Notes: generated by a model not told the origin, from the letters alone. Counted from the first letter of the stretch, positions 1 through 8,389 are shown. The stretch: 28,184 nucleotides of DNA from Actinomycetes bacterium (GCA_023424135.1 JAFAEH010000252.1:1-28184), one strand, 5' to 3'. Numbers and translations: made by a program.

Positions 1-19
1 GGTCCCGGCCGCGGACGTC

Positions 20-1429
20 GTGCGGGCCGCGGAGGCGGGGCGGCGTGCCGACGTCGTCGAGCCGTCCGACCCCGACCTGCCCGGCTGGGTGCGCCCCGCC
101 GCGGACGAGTCGTCGCTGCGCTGGGACGCGCTGCTCGCGGTCGCCCTGTACCTGGGGTCGTTGCTGTCGATGACGCTCGTCGGGATCGTCGTCGGCTGGG
201 AGGACGCGGCACCCGGGTGGCTGGCCGCGCTGCTGCTCGCCGCCGTGACGCTGCCGCTCGCGCTGCGCCGCCGGTGGCCGAGCGCGGTCGCGCTGGTGGT
301 CTCGGTCGCGTTCGTCGTGGCCCAGGCGCTGCAGGTCTCCGAGTCGCTCATCATCAGCATCTCGCTGTTCGTCGCGATCTACACGGTCGGGGCCTGGGAG
401 CCGTCGCGCCGCCGGGCGTCGCTGGTGCGGACGGTCGTCGTCACCGGGATGTTCGTGTGGCTGCTGGTCGCGGTGTTCCGCGCGGCGACGGATCCCGAGA
501 CTGCTGAGGACCTGCCGGACGTGGTGGGTGTGCTCTCGCCGTTCGTCGCGTACATGCTGCTGCAGCTGCTGACCAACGTCCTGTACTTCGCGGGGGCGTG
601 GATGTTCGGCGAGCACGCGTGGCGGTCGGCCCGCGAACGGGCCCGGACGCAGTGGCAGGGGTACCTGCTGGTCCTCGAGCGGCGCCGGGCCGAGGCGCAG
701 GCGGTCACGCTCGAGCGGCTGCGGCTGGCGCGGGAGCTGCACGACGCGGTCGCGCACCACGTGTCGCTCATGGGGGTGCAGGCGGCGGCGGCGCGCACCG
801 TCCTCGCGTCCGACCCCGAACGTGCGGCGCTCGCGCTGGGGCACGTCGAGGACGCCGCGCGGGACGCGGTGAGCGAGCTGCACGGTGTGCTCGGGATGCT
901 GCGCGAGACCGGCGCGGTCCCGTCCGGCGCGGACGAGCCGCCCGACGAGCCGCTCGCGTCGCTCGAGGTCGGGCGCCTGCCGGACCTCGTCGACCACGCC
1001 CGGGCCGCGGGGTTGCAGGTCACCTTCCAGGAGATCGGGACCCCGCGGCCGATGCGCCCGCTGGCGTCGCTCAACCTGTACCGGATCGCGCAGGAGGCGC
1101 TGACCAACGTCCGCAAGCACGCGGGTGACGGGGTGCGCGCCGACGTGCGCCTGCGCTGGCACGAGGACGAGGTCGAGCTCGAGGTGTCGGACGACGGCGG
1201 CACGGGGCGCCGTGCGGGGCGGGTGCCGTCCACGGGCATGGGGATCATCGGGATGCGGGAGCGTGCGGCGGCCGACGGCGGGCAGCTCGAGGCGGTGACG
1301 CGCCGGGCGGGCGGGTTCGTCGTGCGGGCGCGCCTGCCCCTGGGCGTCGCCGCGCGCCCCGGCGCGGCCGCCGACGGGTCGGCGCAGCCCCACGACGGCG
1401 GAGCGGACACCACGGAGGAGCAGGGATGA
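20..1429 (+). CDS. Sensor histidine kinase, NarL/LuxR-partner family (HisKA_3)
   Basis: This is the membrane sensor kinase of a two-component system. It autophosphorylates on histidine and passes the phosphate to the response regulator that follows. Several hydrophobic segments fill residues of about 35-200 (membrane sensor part). A short linker leads to the HisKA_3 dimerisation and phosphoacceptor box (ARELHDAVAHHV, with His241 the likely phosphorylated residue). The C-terminal HATPase domain shows an N-box (NLYRIAQEALTNVRKH) and a glycine-rich box (STGMGIIGMRERA). It overlaps the next gene by 4 nt (ATGA), so the two are translationally coupled. The GTG at 20 is the first start in the window, but the frame is open to the left edge, so the true start may lie outside or further in. 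The signal sensed cannot be read from the sequence. Confidence 0.88.
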   Translation: MRAAEAGRRADVVEPSDPDLPGWVRPAADESSLRWDALLAVALYLGSLLSMTLVGIVVGWEDAAPGWLAALLLAAVTLPLALRRRWPSAVALVVSVAFVVAQALQVSESLIISISLFVAIYTVGAWEPSRRRASLVRTVVVTGMFVWLLVAVFRAATDPETAEDLPDVVGVLSPFVAYMLLQLLTNVLYFAGAWMFGEHAWRSARERARTQWQGYLLVLERRRAEAQAVTLERLRLARELHDAVAHHVSLMGVQAAAARTVLASDPERAALALGHVEDAARDAVSELHGVLGMLRETGAVPSGADEPPDEPLASLEVGRLPDLVDHARAAGLQVTFQEIGTPRPMRPLASLNLYRIAQEALTNVRKHAGDGVRADVRLRWHEDEVELEVSDDGGTGRRAGRVPSTGMGIIGMRERAAADGGQLEAVTRRAGGFVVRARLPLGVAARPGAAADGSAQPHDGGADTTEEQG

Positions 1430-2088
1430 CGCCGACGGTCCGCGTCGTGCTGGTGGACGACCAGGCGCTGCTGCGTGCCGGGATCGGCACGATCCTGTCG
1501 GCCGACCCGAGGATCGAGGTCGTCGGCGAGGCGGGTACGGGTGCGCAGGCCGTCGAGGTCGTGCGCTCGACGCGGCCCGACGTCGTGTGCATGGACGTGC
1601 AGATGCCGGACATGGACGGCCTGGAGGCCACGCGCCGGATCGTCGCCGACCCGGACGTCCACGCGGCGGTCGTCGTGCTGACGACCTTCAACCGCGAGGA
1701 CTACCTCGTGGAGGCGCTGCGGGCGGGGGCCGTCGGGTACCTGCTCAAGACGTCGCGCCCGGAGCAGCTCACGGACGCCGTGCTGAGCGCCGCCGCCGGT
1801 GAGGGGCTGCTGTCGCCCGAGGTCACGCGGGCCGTCATCGCACGGGCCGTCGCCGAGCGACCGGCCGCGTCCCCGCGCGTCCCGTCGCACGTCGTCCCCC
1901 TGACCGAGCGTGAGCACGAGGTGCTCGCGGCCGTGGCCCGCGGCCTGAACAACGACGAGATCGCCGCCGAGCTCGTCGTCAGCCGGGCGACCGTCAAGAC
2001 GCACGTGTCGAACGTGCTGGCCAAGCTGGGCCTGCGCGACCGCGTCCAGGCCGTCGTCTACGCGCACGAGCACGGCCTCGCCGGCTGA
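1426..2088 (+). CDS. LuxR/NarL-family response regulator
   Basis: This 220-aa DNA-binding response regulator pairs with the upstream kinase. The receiver domain occupies residues 1-120, with the acidic pair in LVDDQ (Asp11/12), the phosphoacceptor Asp57 in CMDVQMPDMDG, and a conserved Lys in YLLKTS. The C-terminal LuxR-type helix-turn-helix (about residues 158-213) has the typical LTEREHEVL and SRATVKTHVSNVLAKLGLRDR signatures. The start ATG overlaps the kinase stop codon. A strong inverted repeat begins 3 nt after the stop, so the pair is probably its own transcription unit. The ABC transporter downstream is a plausible target, since this arrangement is common in actinobacteria, but no binding site was identified. 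Confidence 0.93.
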   Translation: MTPTVRVVLVDDQALLRAGIGTILSADPRIEVVGEAGTGAQAVEVVRSTRPDVVCMDVQMPDMDGLEATRRIVADPDVHAAVVVLTTFNREDYLVEALRAGAVGYLLKTSRPEQLTDAVLSAAAGEGLLSPEVTRAVIARAVAERPAASPRVPSHVVPLTEREHEVLAAVARGLNNDEIAAELVVSRATVKTHVSNVLAKLGLRDRVQAVVYAHEHGLAG

Positions 2089-2090
2089 GA

Positions 2091-2146
2091 CGACCCCGTC
2101 ATCCGTCACGCCGTGGGCCCGCTTCCCGTGACGGACGACGGGGTCG
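2091..2146. terminator. Long hairpin terminator after the two-component pair
   Basis: Two 19-nt arms (2091-2109 and 2128-2146) are reverse complements with a single mismatch, around an 18-nt loop. The repeat starts immediately after the response-regulator stop. No T-tract follows, which is usual for high-GC actinobacterial terminators. It separates the kinase/regulator unit from the ABC genes. A role as a regulator binding site is less likely but possible. Confidence 0.65.
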
Positions 2147-2279
2147 GCGCAGGTGGCGTCTCCGTCCCGGGGCGGAGACGCAGGATCGGCCGGGGGCCCG
2201 AGGTGCGCGCGGCCCGGGACGCCTAGCGTCGTAGCAGGACGTCCGGACCTGCCGGGCGCGCACGACGCGGGGAGTGACG

Positions 2280-3197
2280 ATGCTCGAGCTGCAGCACGTG
2301 AGCCGCTCGTTCGGCGACCGACGGGTGCTCGACGACGTGAGCCTCACCGTCGGTCGCGGGCGGCTGACGGGGTTCGTCGGCGGGAACGGTGCCGGCAAGA
2401 CGACGACGATGCGGATCATCCTCGGGGTGCTCGCACCGCACGCGGGGACCGTGACGATCGACGGGCGGCCCCTGGGCGGGCAGGACCGTGCACGCTTCGG
2501 CTACATGCCCGAGGAGCGCGGTCTGTACCCGAAGATGCGCCTGGTCGAGCAGCTCACGTACCTGGCGCGGCTGCACGGCTTCGACAAGGACGGTGCCACG
2601 CAGCGCGCCGAGCGGCTCGTCGAGCGACTGGGGCTCGAGGCACGCGCGAAGGACCCCGTCGAGAGCCTCTCGCTCGGCAACCAGCAGCGTGCGCAGGTCG
2701 CCGCTGCGCTCGTGCACGACCCCGAGGTCCTGGTGCTCGACGAGCCGTTCTCGGGTCTCGACCCGATGGCCGTCGAGGTCGTGCAGGGTGTCCTCGCGGA
2801 GCGGGCGGCGCAGGGGGTGCCGGTGCTGTTCTCGTCGCACCAGCTCGACGTCGTCGAGCGGCTGTGCGACGACCTCGTGATCATCGCGGGCGGCCGGATC
2901 CGCGCGGCGGGCACGCGCGAGGAGCTGCGCGCGCAGCACGGCGGGTCGCGGTACGAGGTCGTGACGGACGGCGACCTGGGCTGGTTGCGCGACGTGCCCG
3001 GCGTCCGGGTCGACGAGCTCGCGGGCGGGTCAGCCGTCGTCGAGGCCGACGACGAGACCGCGCAGGGTGTGCTGCGCACGGCGCTGGCGCGCGGTCCGGT
3101 ACGGGCGTTCACCCCGCTGCGGCCGACGCTGGCCGAGATCTTCCGGGACGTCGTGACCGACGAGCCCGCCGACGAGCTGCAGGAGGCGAACCGATGA
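2280..3197 (+). CDS. ABC transporter ATP-binding protein (NatA/YhaQ-type)
   Basis: This 305-aa ATPase subunit belongs to an ABC-2 type exporter. Walker A is GGNGAGKTT (residues about 34-42). The Q-loop region carries the MPEERGLYPKM pattern seen in the YhaQ/NatA group. The signature motif is LSLGNQQRAQ rather than LSGGQ, again typical of that group. Walker B is VLVLDEPFSGLDP and the H-loop is SSHQL. The C-terminal 80 residues form the usual DUF4162-like tail. The ATG at 2280 is preferred to the GTG at 2274 because GGGGAG (2269-2274) then sits 5 nt upstream. It overlaps the permease gene by 4 nt. The exported substrate is unknown; Na+, lipids or toxic peptides are handled by different relatives. 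Confidence 0.92.
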   Translation: MLELQHVSRSFGDRRVLDDVSLTVGRGRLTGFVGGNGAGKTTTMRIILGVLAPHAGTVTIDGRPLGGQDRARFGYMPEERGLYPKMRLVEQLTYLARLHGFDKDGATQRAERLVERLGLEARAKDPVESLSLGNQQRAQVAAALVHDPEVLVLDEPFSGLDPMAVEVVQGVLAERAAQGVPVLFSSHQLDVVERLCDDLVIIAGGRIRAAGTREELRAQHGGSRYEVVTDGDLGWLRDVPGVRVDELAGGSAVVEADDETAQGVLRTALARGPVRAFTPLRPTLAEIFRDVVTDEPADELQEANR

Positions 3198-4321
3198 GCG
3201 CGACGACCCCCACCCGCCCCGCGGCCCCGCCGCCGCCCTCGCTGGGCCGCGCGACGATGCTCGTCGCCGAGCGCGAGATCACGTCGCAGGTCCGCTCGAA
3301 GTCCTTCGTGATCTCGACCGCGATCCTGCTGGTCGCGGTGCTCGCCGCGATCGTCATCGGATCGGTGGTCTCGGGGCGCGAGTCGGACGACGTGCCGGTC
3401 GCCGTGGTGCAGTCCGTCGTGGCGGACCTGCCGACGGTCGACGGGCTCGCGGTCACCGAGGTGCCCGACCGCGCCGCGGCCGAGGCGGCGGTGCTCGACG
3501 GCGACGTCGACGCGGCCGTCGTCCCGGCGGACGGGGCGGTGCGGGTCGCGGTGCTCGCACGCGAGTCGGCGCCGCAGGCGCTGCTCGACGCGCTGACCGT
3601 GGCTCCCGAGGTCGAGCTGCTCGACCCCGCGACCGCCGACGGCCCGGTGCGGTACTTCGTGACGTTCGGGTTCGGCCTGGTGTTCATGATGTCCGCCATC
3701 GCGTTCGGGTCGACGATCGCGCAGAACACCGTGACGGAGAAGCAGACCCGCACGGTCGAGATCCTGCTGTCGGCCGTCCCGGCACGCGCGCTGCTCGCGG
3801 GCAAGATCCTCGGCAACTCGGCCCTCGCGATGGGTCAGACGGCGGCGATCGCGGCGGTCTCGGTGCTGGGCCTGGTGGTGACCGGTCAGGACGACCTGCT
3901 GACGATGGTCGGCACACCCGTCGTGTGGTTCGTGGTGTTCTTCGCGGTCGGGTTCGTGCTGCTCGCGGCGGTGTTCGCGGCGAGCGCGTCCCTCGTCTCC
4001 CGCATCGAGGACACGGGTGTGGTGCTGCAGCCCGCGATGTGGCTCGTGATGGCGCCGTACTTCCTCGTCGTGTTCTTCAACGACAACGCGGCGGTGCTGA
4101 CGGCGATGTCGTACGTGCCGTTCAGCGCCCCCGTCGGGATGCCGGTGCGCCTGTTCCTCGGCGACGCCGCGTGGTGGGAGCCGCTGCTGTCGCTCGCGGT
4201 CCTGGCGGCCTCGTGCGTCGTCGTCATCGGGATCGCCGCGCGCATCTACGAGCGCTCCGTGCTGCGGATGGGCGCGCGCGTGCGGGTCCGCGAGGTGCTC
4301 GCGGGCCGCTCGGCGGACTGA
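3194..4321 (+). CDS. ABC-2 type permease (NatB/YhaP-like)
   Basis: This 375-aa membrane subunit is the partner of the preceding ATPase. After a proline-rich cytoplasmic start there is one transmembrane helix (about residues 38-62). An extracytoplasmic domain of about 90 residues follows (VPVAVVQ... onward). Five or so further helices fill the C-terminal half, including a stretch around RYFVTFGFGLVFMMSAIAF. The segment EKQTRTVEILLSAVPARALLAGKI is the conserved cytoplasmic loop of this family, cited here as two adjoining motifs (EKQTRTVEILLS and AVPARALLAGKI). The start ATG overlaps the ATPase stop, and an AGGAGG box sits at 3181-3186. Nothing in the neighbourhood identifies the substrate. Confidence 0.9.
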   Translation: MSATTPTRPAAPPPPSLGRATMLVAEREITSQVRSKSFVISTAILLVAVLAAIVIGSVVSGRESDDVPVAVVQSVVADLPTVDGLAVTEVPDRAAAEAAVLDGDVDAAVVPADGAVRVAVLARESAPQALLDALTVAPEVELLDPATADGPVRYFVTFGFGLVFMMSAIAFGSTIAQNTVTEKQTRTVEILLSAVPARALLAGKILGNSALAMGQTAAIAAVSVLGLVVTGQDDLLTMVGTPVVWFVVFFAVGFVLLAAVFAASASLVSRIEDTGVVLQPAMWLVMAPYFLVVFFNDNAAVLTAMSYVPFSAPVGMPVRLFLGDAAWWEPLLSLAVLAASCVVVIGIAARIYERSVLRMGARVRVREVLAGRSAD

Positions 4322-4346
4322 CGCGGAGAGCGGCGCCGGGCCTGGT

Positions 4347-4352
4347 TAGGCT
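4347..4352 (+). promoter_or_regulatory. Candidate -10 hexamer TAGGCT ahead of the ABC-F gene
   Basis: TAGGCT fits the actinobacterial TANNNT pattern and lies 10 nt before the ATG of a short leader ORF. No convincing -35 box is visible, so this is a weak call. Confidence 0.3.
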
Positions 4353-4362
4353 GATCCACCTC

Positions 4363-4518
4363 ATGCCTGCCCTGCCCGGCGCCGACCGCGCCCACCCGTC
4401 CTCGCGTCCCCGGCCCCTGGGGCCCTGCCCGTCCCCGGCCGGCAGCGGCCGTCCTAACGGCGCACGTCGCCGACGTGCCCCGGGGGCTCCGGGTCCCACG
4501 TCGAGGGTGGGGGCCTGA
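4363..4518 (+). CDS. Possible 51-aa leader ORF upstream of ABC-F
   Basis: An ATG-started frame encodes 51 residues rich in Pro, Arg, Gly and Ala and stops 3 nt before the ABC-F start codon. It begins 10 nt after a TANNNT hexamer, where a near-leaderless transcript would start. Some ABC-F genes, especially ribosome-protection ones, are controlled by attenuating leader peptides, which makes this worth recording. The composition is also what chance would give in DNA this GC-rich, so coding status is doubtful. Confidence 0.2.
   Translation: MPALPGADRAHPSSRPRPLGPCPSPAGSGRPNGARRRRAPGAPGPTSRVGA
4462..4478. repeat. Inverted repeat upstream of ABC-F
   Basis: GCACGTC-GCC-GACGTGC is a perfect 7-bp inverted repeat with a 3-nt centre, about 45 nt before the ABC-F start. 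It could be an operator or part of an attenuator hairpin. Confidence 0.4.
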
Positions 4519-4521
4519 GTA

Positions 4522-6351
4522 ATGGCGCACCTGCTGGGGGCCGAGGCGCTGCGCCTGGAGTACCCGACCGGGGTCGTGTTCGACCGGGTGAGCCTCGGCG
4601 TGGACGAGGGTGACCGGATCGGCATCGTCGGACGCAACGGCGACGGCAAGTCCAGCCTGCTCGCGATGCTCGCGGGGCGGATCGAGCCGGACGCGGGGAG
4701 GGTCACCGTCCGCGGCGGGGTGCGTGTCGGCGTCCTGGACCAGGCCGACACGCTGGACGACGACGACACGGTCGGGCACGCCGTCGTCGGGGACCGGCCC
4801 GAGCACGAGTGGGCGGGTGATGCGCGGGTGCGCGCGGTGCTCGCGGGCCTGCTGTCCGACCTCGACCGCGATGCGCGGCTCGGCACCCTGTCCGGCGGGC
4901 AGCGCCGCCGGGTCGCGCTCGCCGCGCTGCTCGTCGGCGACCACGACGTCCTGGCGCTCGACGAGCCGACCAACCACCTCGACGTCGAGGCGATCGCGTG
5001 GCTCGCGGACCACCTCAAGCGGCGCTGGTCCGCGGGCGCCGGCGGCCTGCTCATGGTGACGCACGACCGGTGGATCCTCGACGAGGTCTGCACCCGCACG
5101 TGGGAGGTGCACGACCGCGTCGTCGAGCCGTTCGAGGGTGGGTACGCGGCGTACGTCCTGCAACGCGTCGAGCGCGACCGGCAGGCGGCGGCCGTCGAGC
5201 AGCGCCGGCAGAACCTCGCCCGCAAGGAGCTCGCGTGGCTGCGTCGCGGCGCACCGGCCCGCACGTCGAAGCCGAGGTTCCGCATCGAGGCGGCGAACGC
5301 GCTGATCGCGGACGTGCCCGAGCTGCGCAACGCGGTCGAGCTGCAGTCGTTGGCGATCTCCCGGCTCGGCAAGGACGTCGTCGACCTGCTCGGCGCGGGT
5401 GTGTCCTACGGGGACCACGAGGTGCTGCGGGACGTCGAGTGGCGCATCGCACCCGGGGAGCGCACGGGCGTCCTCGGGGCGAACGGCGCCGGCAAGTCCA
5501 CGCTGCTCGGGCTGGTCGACGGCACGGTGGCGCCGACCGCGGGCCGGGTCAAGCGGGGCAAGACCGTCAAGGTCGCGACGCTCAGCCAGCGGCTCGACGA
5601 GCTGGAGGAGCACTGGGACTCACCGGTGCGCACCGTCGTCGAGCGCCTGCGCACGACCTACTCGTTCGGGTCCGGGTCGAAGGCGACCGAGCTGACACCG
5701 GGGCAGCTGCTCGAGCGGCTCGGCTTCTCCTCGGCGCAGCTCTCGACGCCCGTCAAGGACCTGTCCGGCGGTCAGCAGCGGCGCCTGCAGCTGCTCCTCA
5801 TCCTGCTCGAGCAGCCGAACGCGATGATCCTCGACGAGCCGACGAACGACCTGGACACCGACATGCTCGCGGCGCTCGAGGACCTGCTCGACTCGTGGCC
5901 GGGCACGTTGCTCGTGGTCTCGCACGACCGGTACTTCCTCGAGCGGGTGACGGACCAGCAGTACGCGGTCCTGACGGGCGAGGACGGCGTCGGCCGGCTG
6001 CGGCACCTGCCCGGCGGGGTCGACGAGTACCTGCGGCTGCGGGCCGCGCAGCAGGCGGCCCCGTCGTCGTCGGACCGCTCGTCGGACCGCGCCTCCGCGC
6101 CGACCGCCGGGGGCCTGACGGGTGCCGAGCTGCGCGCCGCGCAGAAGGAGCTCACGGCGCTGGAACGGCGCATCGCCAAGCTGCAGGACCAGGTGGACCG
6201 GGCGCGGACGGCGCTCGCCGACCACGACCAGTCCGACTACGTGGGGCTCGGCGCCGAGATGCAGCGGATCGGTGCGCTCGAGGCCGAGCTGGGTGGGCTC
6301 GAGGAACGCTGGCTCGAGCTCGGTGAGATCGCCGAGGGCACCCGCGCCTGA
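4522..6351 (+). CDS. ABC-F family ATPase (Uup/EttA-like)
   Basis: This 609-aa soluble protein has two ABC domains and no membrane segments, as expected for ABC-F proteins that act on the ribosome E site. Domain 1 carries Walker A GRNGDGKSS, signature LSGGQRRRVALA and Walker B LALDEPTNHLD. Domain 2 carries GANGAGKST, LSGGQQRRLQL and ILDEPTNDLD. The interdomain linker (about residues 210-260, Arg/Glu rich) is the P-site-tRNA-interacting region of the family. A C-terminal charged coiled coil (about residues 525-605) resembles Uup. It may be housekeeping (translation rescue) or give antibiotic tolerance, and the sequence alone does not decide. The ATG at 4522 follows a G-rich stretch that may serve as a weak ribosome-binding site. 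Confidence 0.92.
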   Translation: MAHLLGAEALRLEYPTGVVFDRVSLGVDEGDRIGIVGRNGDGKSSLLAMLAGRIEPDAGRVTVRGGVRVGVLDQADTLDDDDTVGHAVVGDRPEHEWAGDARVRAVLAGLLSDLDRDARLGTLSGGQRRRVALAALLVGDHDVLALDEPTNHLDVEAIAWLADHLKRRWSAGAGGLLMVTHDRWILDEVCTRTWEVHDRVVEPFEGGYAAYVLQRVERDRQAAAVEQRRQNLARKELAWLRRGAPARTSKPRFRIEAANALIADVPELRNAVELQSLAISRLGKDVVDLLGAGVSYGDHEVLRDVEWRIAPGERTGVLGANGAGKSTLLGLVDGTVAPTAGRVKRGKTVKVATLSQRLDELEEHWDSPVRTVVERLRTTYSFGSGSKATELTPGQLLERLGFSSAQLSTPVKDLSGGQQRRLQLLLILLEQPNAMILDEPTNDLDTDMLAALEDLLDSWPGTLLVVSHDRYFLERVTDQQYAVLTGEDGVGRLRHLPGGVDEYLRLRAAQQAAPSSSDRSSDRASAPTAGGLTGAELRAAQKELTALERRIAKLQDQVDRARTALADHDQSDYVGLGAEMQRIGALEAELGGLEERWLELGEIAEGTRA

Positions 6352-6353
6352 CG

Positions 6354-6369
6354 GCGTGCACCGGCACGC
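6354..6369. terminator. Small hairpin between convergent genes
   Basis: GCGTGC-ACCG-GCACGC forms a 6-bp stem with a tetraloop in the 26-nt gap between the convergent ABC-F and MFS stop codons. It could terminate both units, but it is short and has no T-tract. Confidence 0.35.
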
Positions 6370-6377
6370 GAACCGGC

Positions 6378-7613
6378 TCAGCGGTGGCCGGTCCCGGCCC
6401 CCGCGGTCCCGGCGGCCCGGACGTGGGCGCCGGTCGCGACGACCAGCAGCGCCGCGACGACGAGCAGCGGCACCGTCCACGCCCCCGTCGCGGAGTGCAG
6501 CCAGCCCAGTGCGCTCGGTGTGAGGGCGGCGACCGCGTAGCCGACGGTCTGGACCGCGGCCGACATGCGTCGTACGTCCGCCGGGGACCCGGCCAGGTGG
6601 GCGACGACCGTGAACAGGACGACGAAGTTCGCGGCCTGTGCGAGCCCTGCGAGCACGACCCACGCGCCCCACGCCGACGGGGCGAGCAGCAGCCCCACGG
6701 GCAGCGACACCCAGCACGCGGCGACGACGAGCACGACGACCCGCGGGGGCACCCGCCGGGCGAGCGCGGCGGGCGCGAGCACGCTGCCGAGGACGCCCAG
6801 CAGCTGGAACAGCGACGCGGCCGCGCCCGCACCGGCCCGCGACAGCCCGGCGTCGTCCTGCAGCATCGAGGGCAGCCACGCCGTCACGCCCATGTACGAC
6901 GCCGACTGCCCGACGAACGTCAGGCACAGCAGCCACGTCAGCGGTCGGCGCAGCACGGACCGCGTCGGCGGTATCGTCCGTGCGGTGCCGGGCGCAGCAC
7001 CGGCGAGGGTCGCGTCGACCACGGCGGGCCGGACGTCGCGGGCGCCGTCGCGGGCCACCCTCACCCACACGCCGAGCGCCAGCACCGCGAGCACACCCCA
7101 CGACGCGAGCGCCCACCGCCACCCGACGAGCGCCGCGAGCGGCGCGGTGCCGAGCGTCGTCAGGCCCGCGCCGCCGTTCATCACCGCCGAGTACAGGCCC
7201 ATCACCCGGGGGACCTGCAGCGGGAAGTCCCGCGCGACGACGACGGGCACGCCCACGTTGCCCACGGTGATCGCGGCACCGATGACGAGCGTCCCCGCGA
7301 ACGCACCGGGCACACCGCCGAACGAGCGCAGCAGCGTGCCCGCGAGGATCGTCAGCAGCGCGAGCGCGAGCATGCGCGTCGTCCCCGCGCGGGCCAGCGC
7401 GAGGGCGGCGAGCGGCGTGAGCGTCGCGAAGCACAGCACGGGCAGCCCGGTCAGCAGCCCGGCGGCGCCGGACGTGAGGCCGAGGTCGGCGGCGACCAGG
7501 TCCACGACGGGTGCGGGCGAGACCATGGGTCCGCGCAGGTTCAGCGCGACGAGCAGCAGCGCGACGAGCACGAGCCCACCGCCACCGTGCCGTGCGACGG
7601 TGCGGCCGTTCAC
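6378..7613 (-). CDS. MFS transporter, CynX/NimT (YeaN) family
   Basis: This 411-aa major facilitator protein has about 12 hydrophobic helices. The first helix ends with LNLRGP, a motif typical of the CynX/NimT/YeaN subgroup (cyanate, 2-nitroimidazole and other small-molecule transport). The GTG at 7613 starts the protein just before that helix. It lies 67 nt downstream of a MarR-family regulator on the same strand, so it is likely controlled by that regulator and acts as an efflux or uptake pump for the regulator's ligand. The substrate cannot be told from the sequence. Confidence 0.9.
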   Translation of the reverse strand: MNGRTVARHGGGGLVLVALLLVALNLRGPMVSPAPVVDLVAADLGLTSGAAGLLTGLPVLCFATLTPLAALALARAGTTRMLALALLTILAGTLLRSFGGVPGAFAGTLVIGAAITVGNVGVPVVVARDFPLQVPRVMGLYSAVMNGGAGLTTLGTAPLAALVGWRWALASWGVLAVLALGVWVRVARDGARDVRPAVVDATLAGAAPGTARTIPPTRSVLRRPLTWLLCLTFVGQSASYMGVTAWLPSMLQDDAGLSRAGAGAAASLFQLLGVLGSVLAPAALARRVPPRVVVLVVAACWVSLPVGLLLAPSAWGAWVVLAGLAQAANFVVLFTVVAHLAGSPADVRRMSAAVQTVGYAVAALTPSALGWLHSATGAWTVPLLVVAALLVVATGAHVRAAGTAGAGTGHR

Positions 7614-7680
7614 GTGCGCGGCGTGGAGGCGGGGTCCGCGCGCGGTGCCGGTGCGGGGGCGGGTGCGCCGTGCGGCGCCG

Positions 7681-8199
7681 TCACGACGCGTCGAACAGGG
7701 TGAGGACGTCGCGCAGGAGTGCGGCGAGGCGTTCGCGGTCGGCCTCCGGCAGGTCGCCGATGAGCTCGCCCTCGACGGCGAGCAGGTCGGCGAACGCCTC
7801 GTCGACGCGCCGCAGGCCCGCGGGCGTGAGCTGCACGAGCACGCCGCGACGGTCGTCGGGGGAGGGCAGGCGCTCGACGAGCCCGTGCTCGACGAGCCGG
7901 TCGATGCGGTTGGTCATCGTGCCGCTCGTCACGAGGGTCTGCGTGAGGAGCGTCCCGGGGGAGAGGCGGTACGGCTCACCGGCGCGCCGCAGGGCCGCGA
8001 GGACGTCGAACTCCCACGTCTCGAGACCGTGCCGGGCGAACGCCCCGCGCCGCGCGAGGTCGAGGTGGCGGGCCAGGCGGCTCACGCGCGAGAGCACGGT
8101 GAGCGGACGCACGTCGAGGTCCGGCCGTTCGCGCTGCCAGGCGAGCACGATGCGGTCGACCTCGTCACGCGGGGGTCCGTCGACCTGCGTCTCGGCCAT
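7681..8199 (-). CDS. MarR-family transcriptional regulator
   Basis: This 172-aa winged helix-turn-helix protein is the likely repressor of itself and the following MFS gene. The core WEFDVLAALRRAG...LTQTLVTSGTMTNRIDRLVEHGLVERLPSPDDRRGVLVQLT spans the recognition helix and wing, quoted here by its motifs GTMTNRIDRLVEHGLV and PDDRRGVLVQLT. The frame is open further upstream, but the ATG at 8199 is preferred. It matches the family's usual length and has a TANNNT hexamer 7 nt upstream, fitting a leaderless transcript. A perfect palindrome beside that hexamer is a good candidate for its own operator. Confidence 0.9.
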   Translation of the reverse strand: MAETQVDGPPRDEVDRIVLAWQRERPDLDVRPLTVLSRVSRLARHLDLARRGAFARHGLETWEFDVLAALRRAGEPYRLSPGTLLTQTLVTSGTMTNRIDRLVEHGLVERLPSPDDRRGVLVQLTPAGLRRVDEAFADLLAVEGELIGDLPEADRERLAALLRDVLTLFDAS

Positions 8200-8206
8200 G
8201 TGTCCG

Positions 8207-8223
8207 AGGTTAGTCGACGTCGA
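8207..8223 (-). promoter_or_regulatory. Leaderless promoter and palindromic operator of the MarR gene
   Basis: Read on the minus strand, TAACCT (8212-8207) lies exactly 7 nt before the MarR ATG, the spacing of actinobacterial leaderless promoters. Immediately upstream is the perfect 10-bp palindrome TCGACGTCGA (8214-8223). Its position against the -10 would let the bound regulator block polymerase. The autorepression is inferred. Confidence 0.5.
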
Positions 8224-8383
8224 GACAGTGCGGGCGGGGACCTTCGGGTGACACGCGGCACGGGGACGTGCGACGACGCCGCCGCGCCCCGTCCCCGCAG
8301 CGCGGCTTCGGGCCCATGCGTCCGTGCAGGTCACCCGGGGTGAAGACTCAGCGGGCACAGCGACGACGCCCAGGTGATGTCGG

Positions 8384-8389
8384 TAGTGT
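8384..8389 (+). promoter_or_regulatory. Candidate -10 hexamer for the SPFH operon
   Basis: TAGTGT fits TANNNT and lies in the divergent region about 80 nt before the SPFH start. No clear -35 is seen. The rest of the 8224-8471 gap shows nothing further that I can support. Confidence 0.25.

Noticed and set aside
2080..2085. Avoidance of GCCGGC as evidence for the NaeI-type specificity
   Set aside because: The hexamer occurs in the window (for example at 2080, 4438 and 23816), so no avoidance can be claimed; methylation would protect these sites.
379..2109. 576-aa open frame on the minus strand
   Set aside because: It is antisense to the clear kinase and response-regulator genes, has low-complexity Arg/Ser/His composition and no domain. 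Such frames are common at this GC content.
5620..7434. 604-aa minus-strand frame over ABC-F and MFS genes
   Set aside because: It covers two well-supported genes in other frames and is Arg/Ala/Gly-rich with no recognisable motif.
6384..8343. Long plus-strand frames across the MFS/MarR region
   Set aside because: The minus strand holds two clear families with good starts; the plus-strand translations are low complexity.
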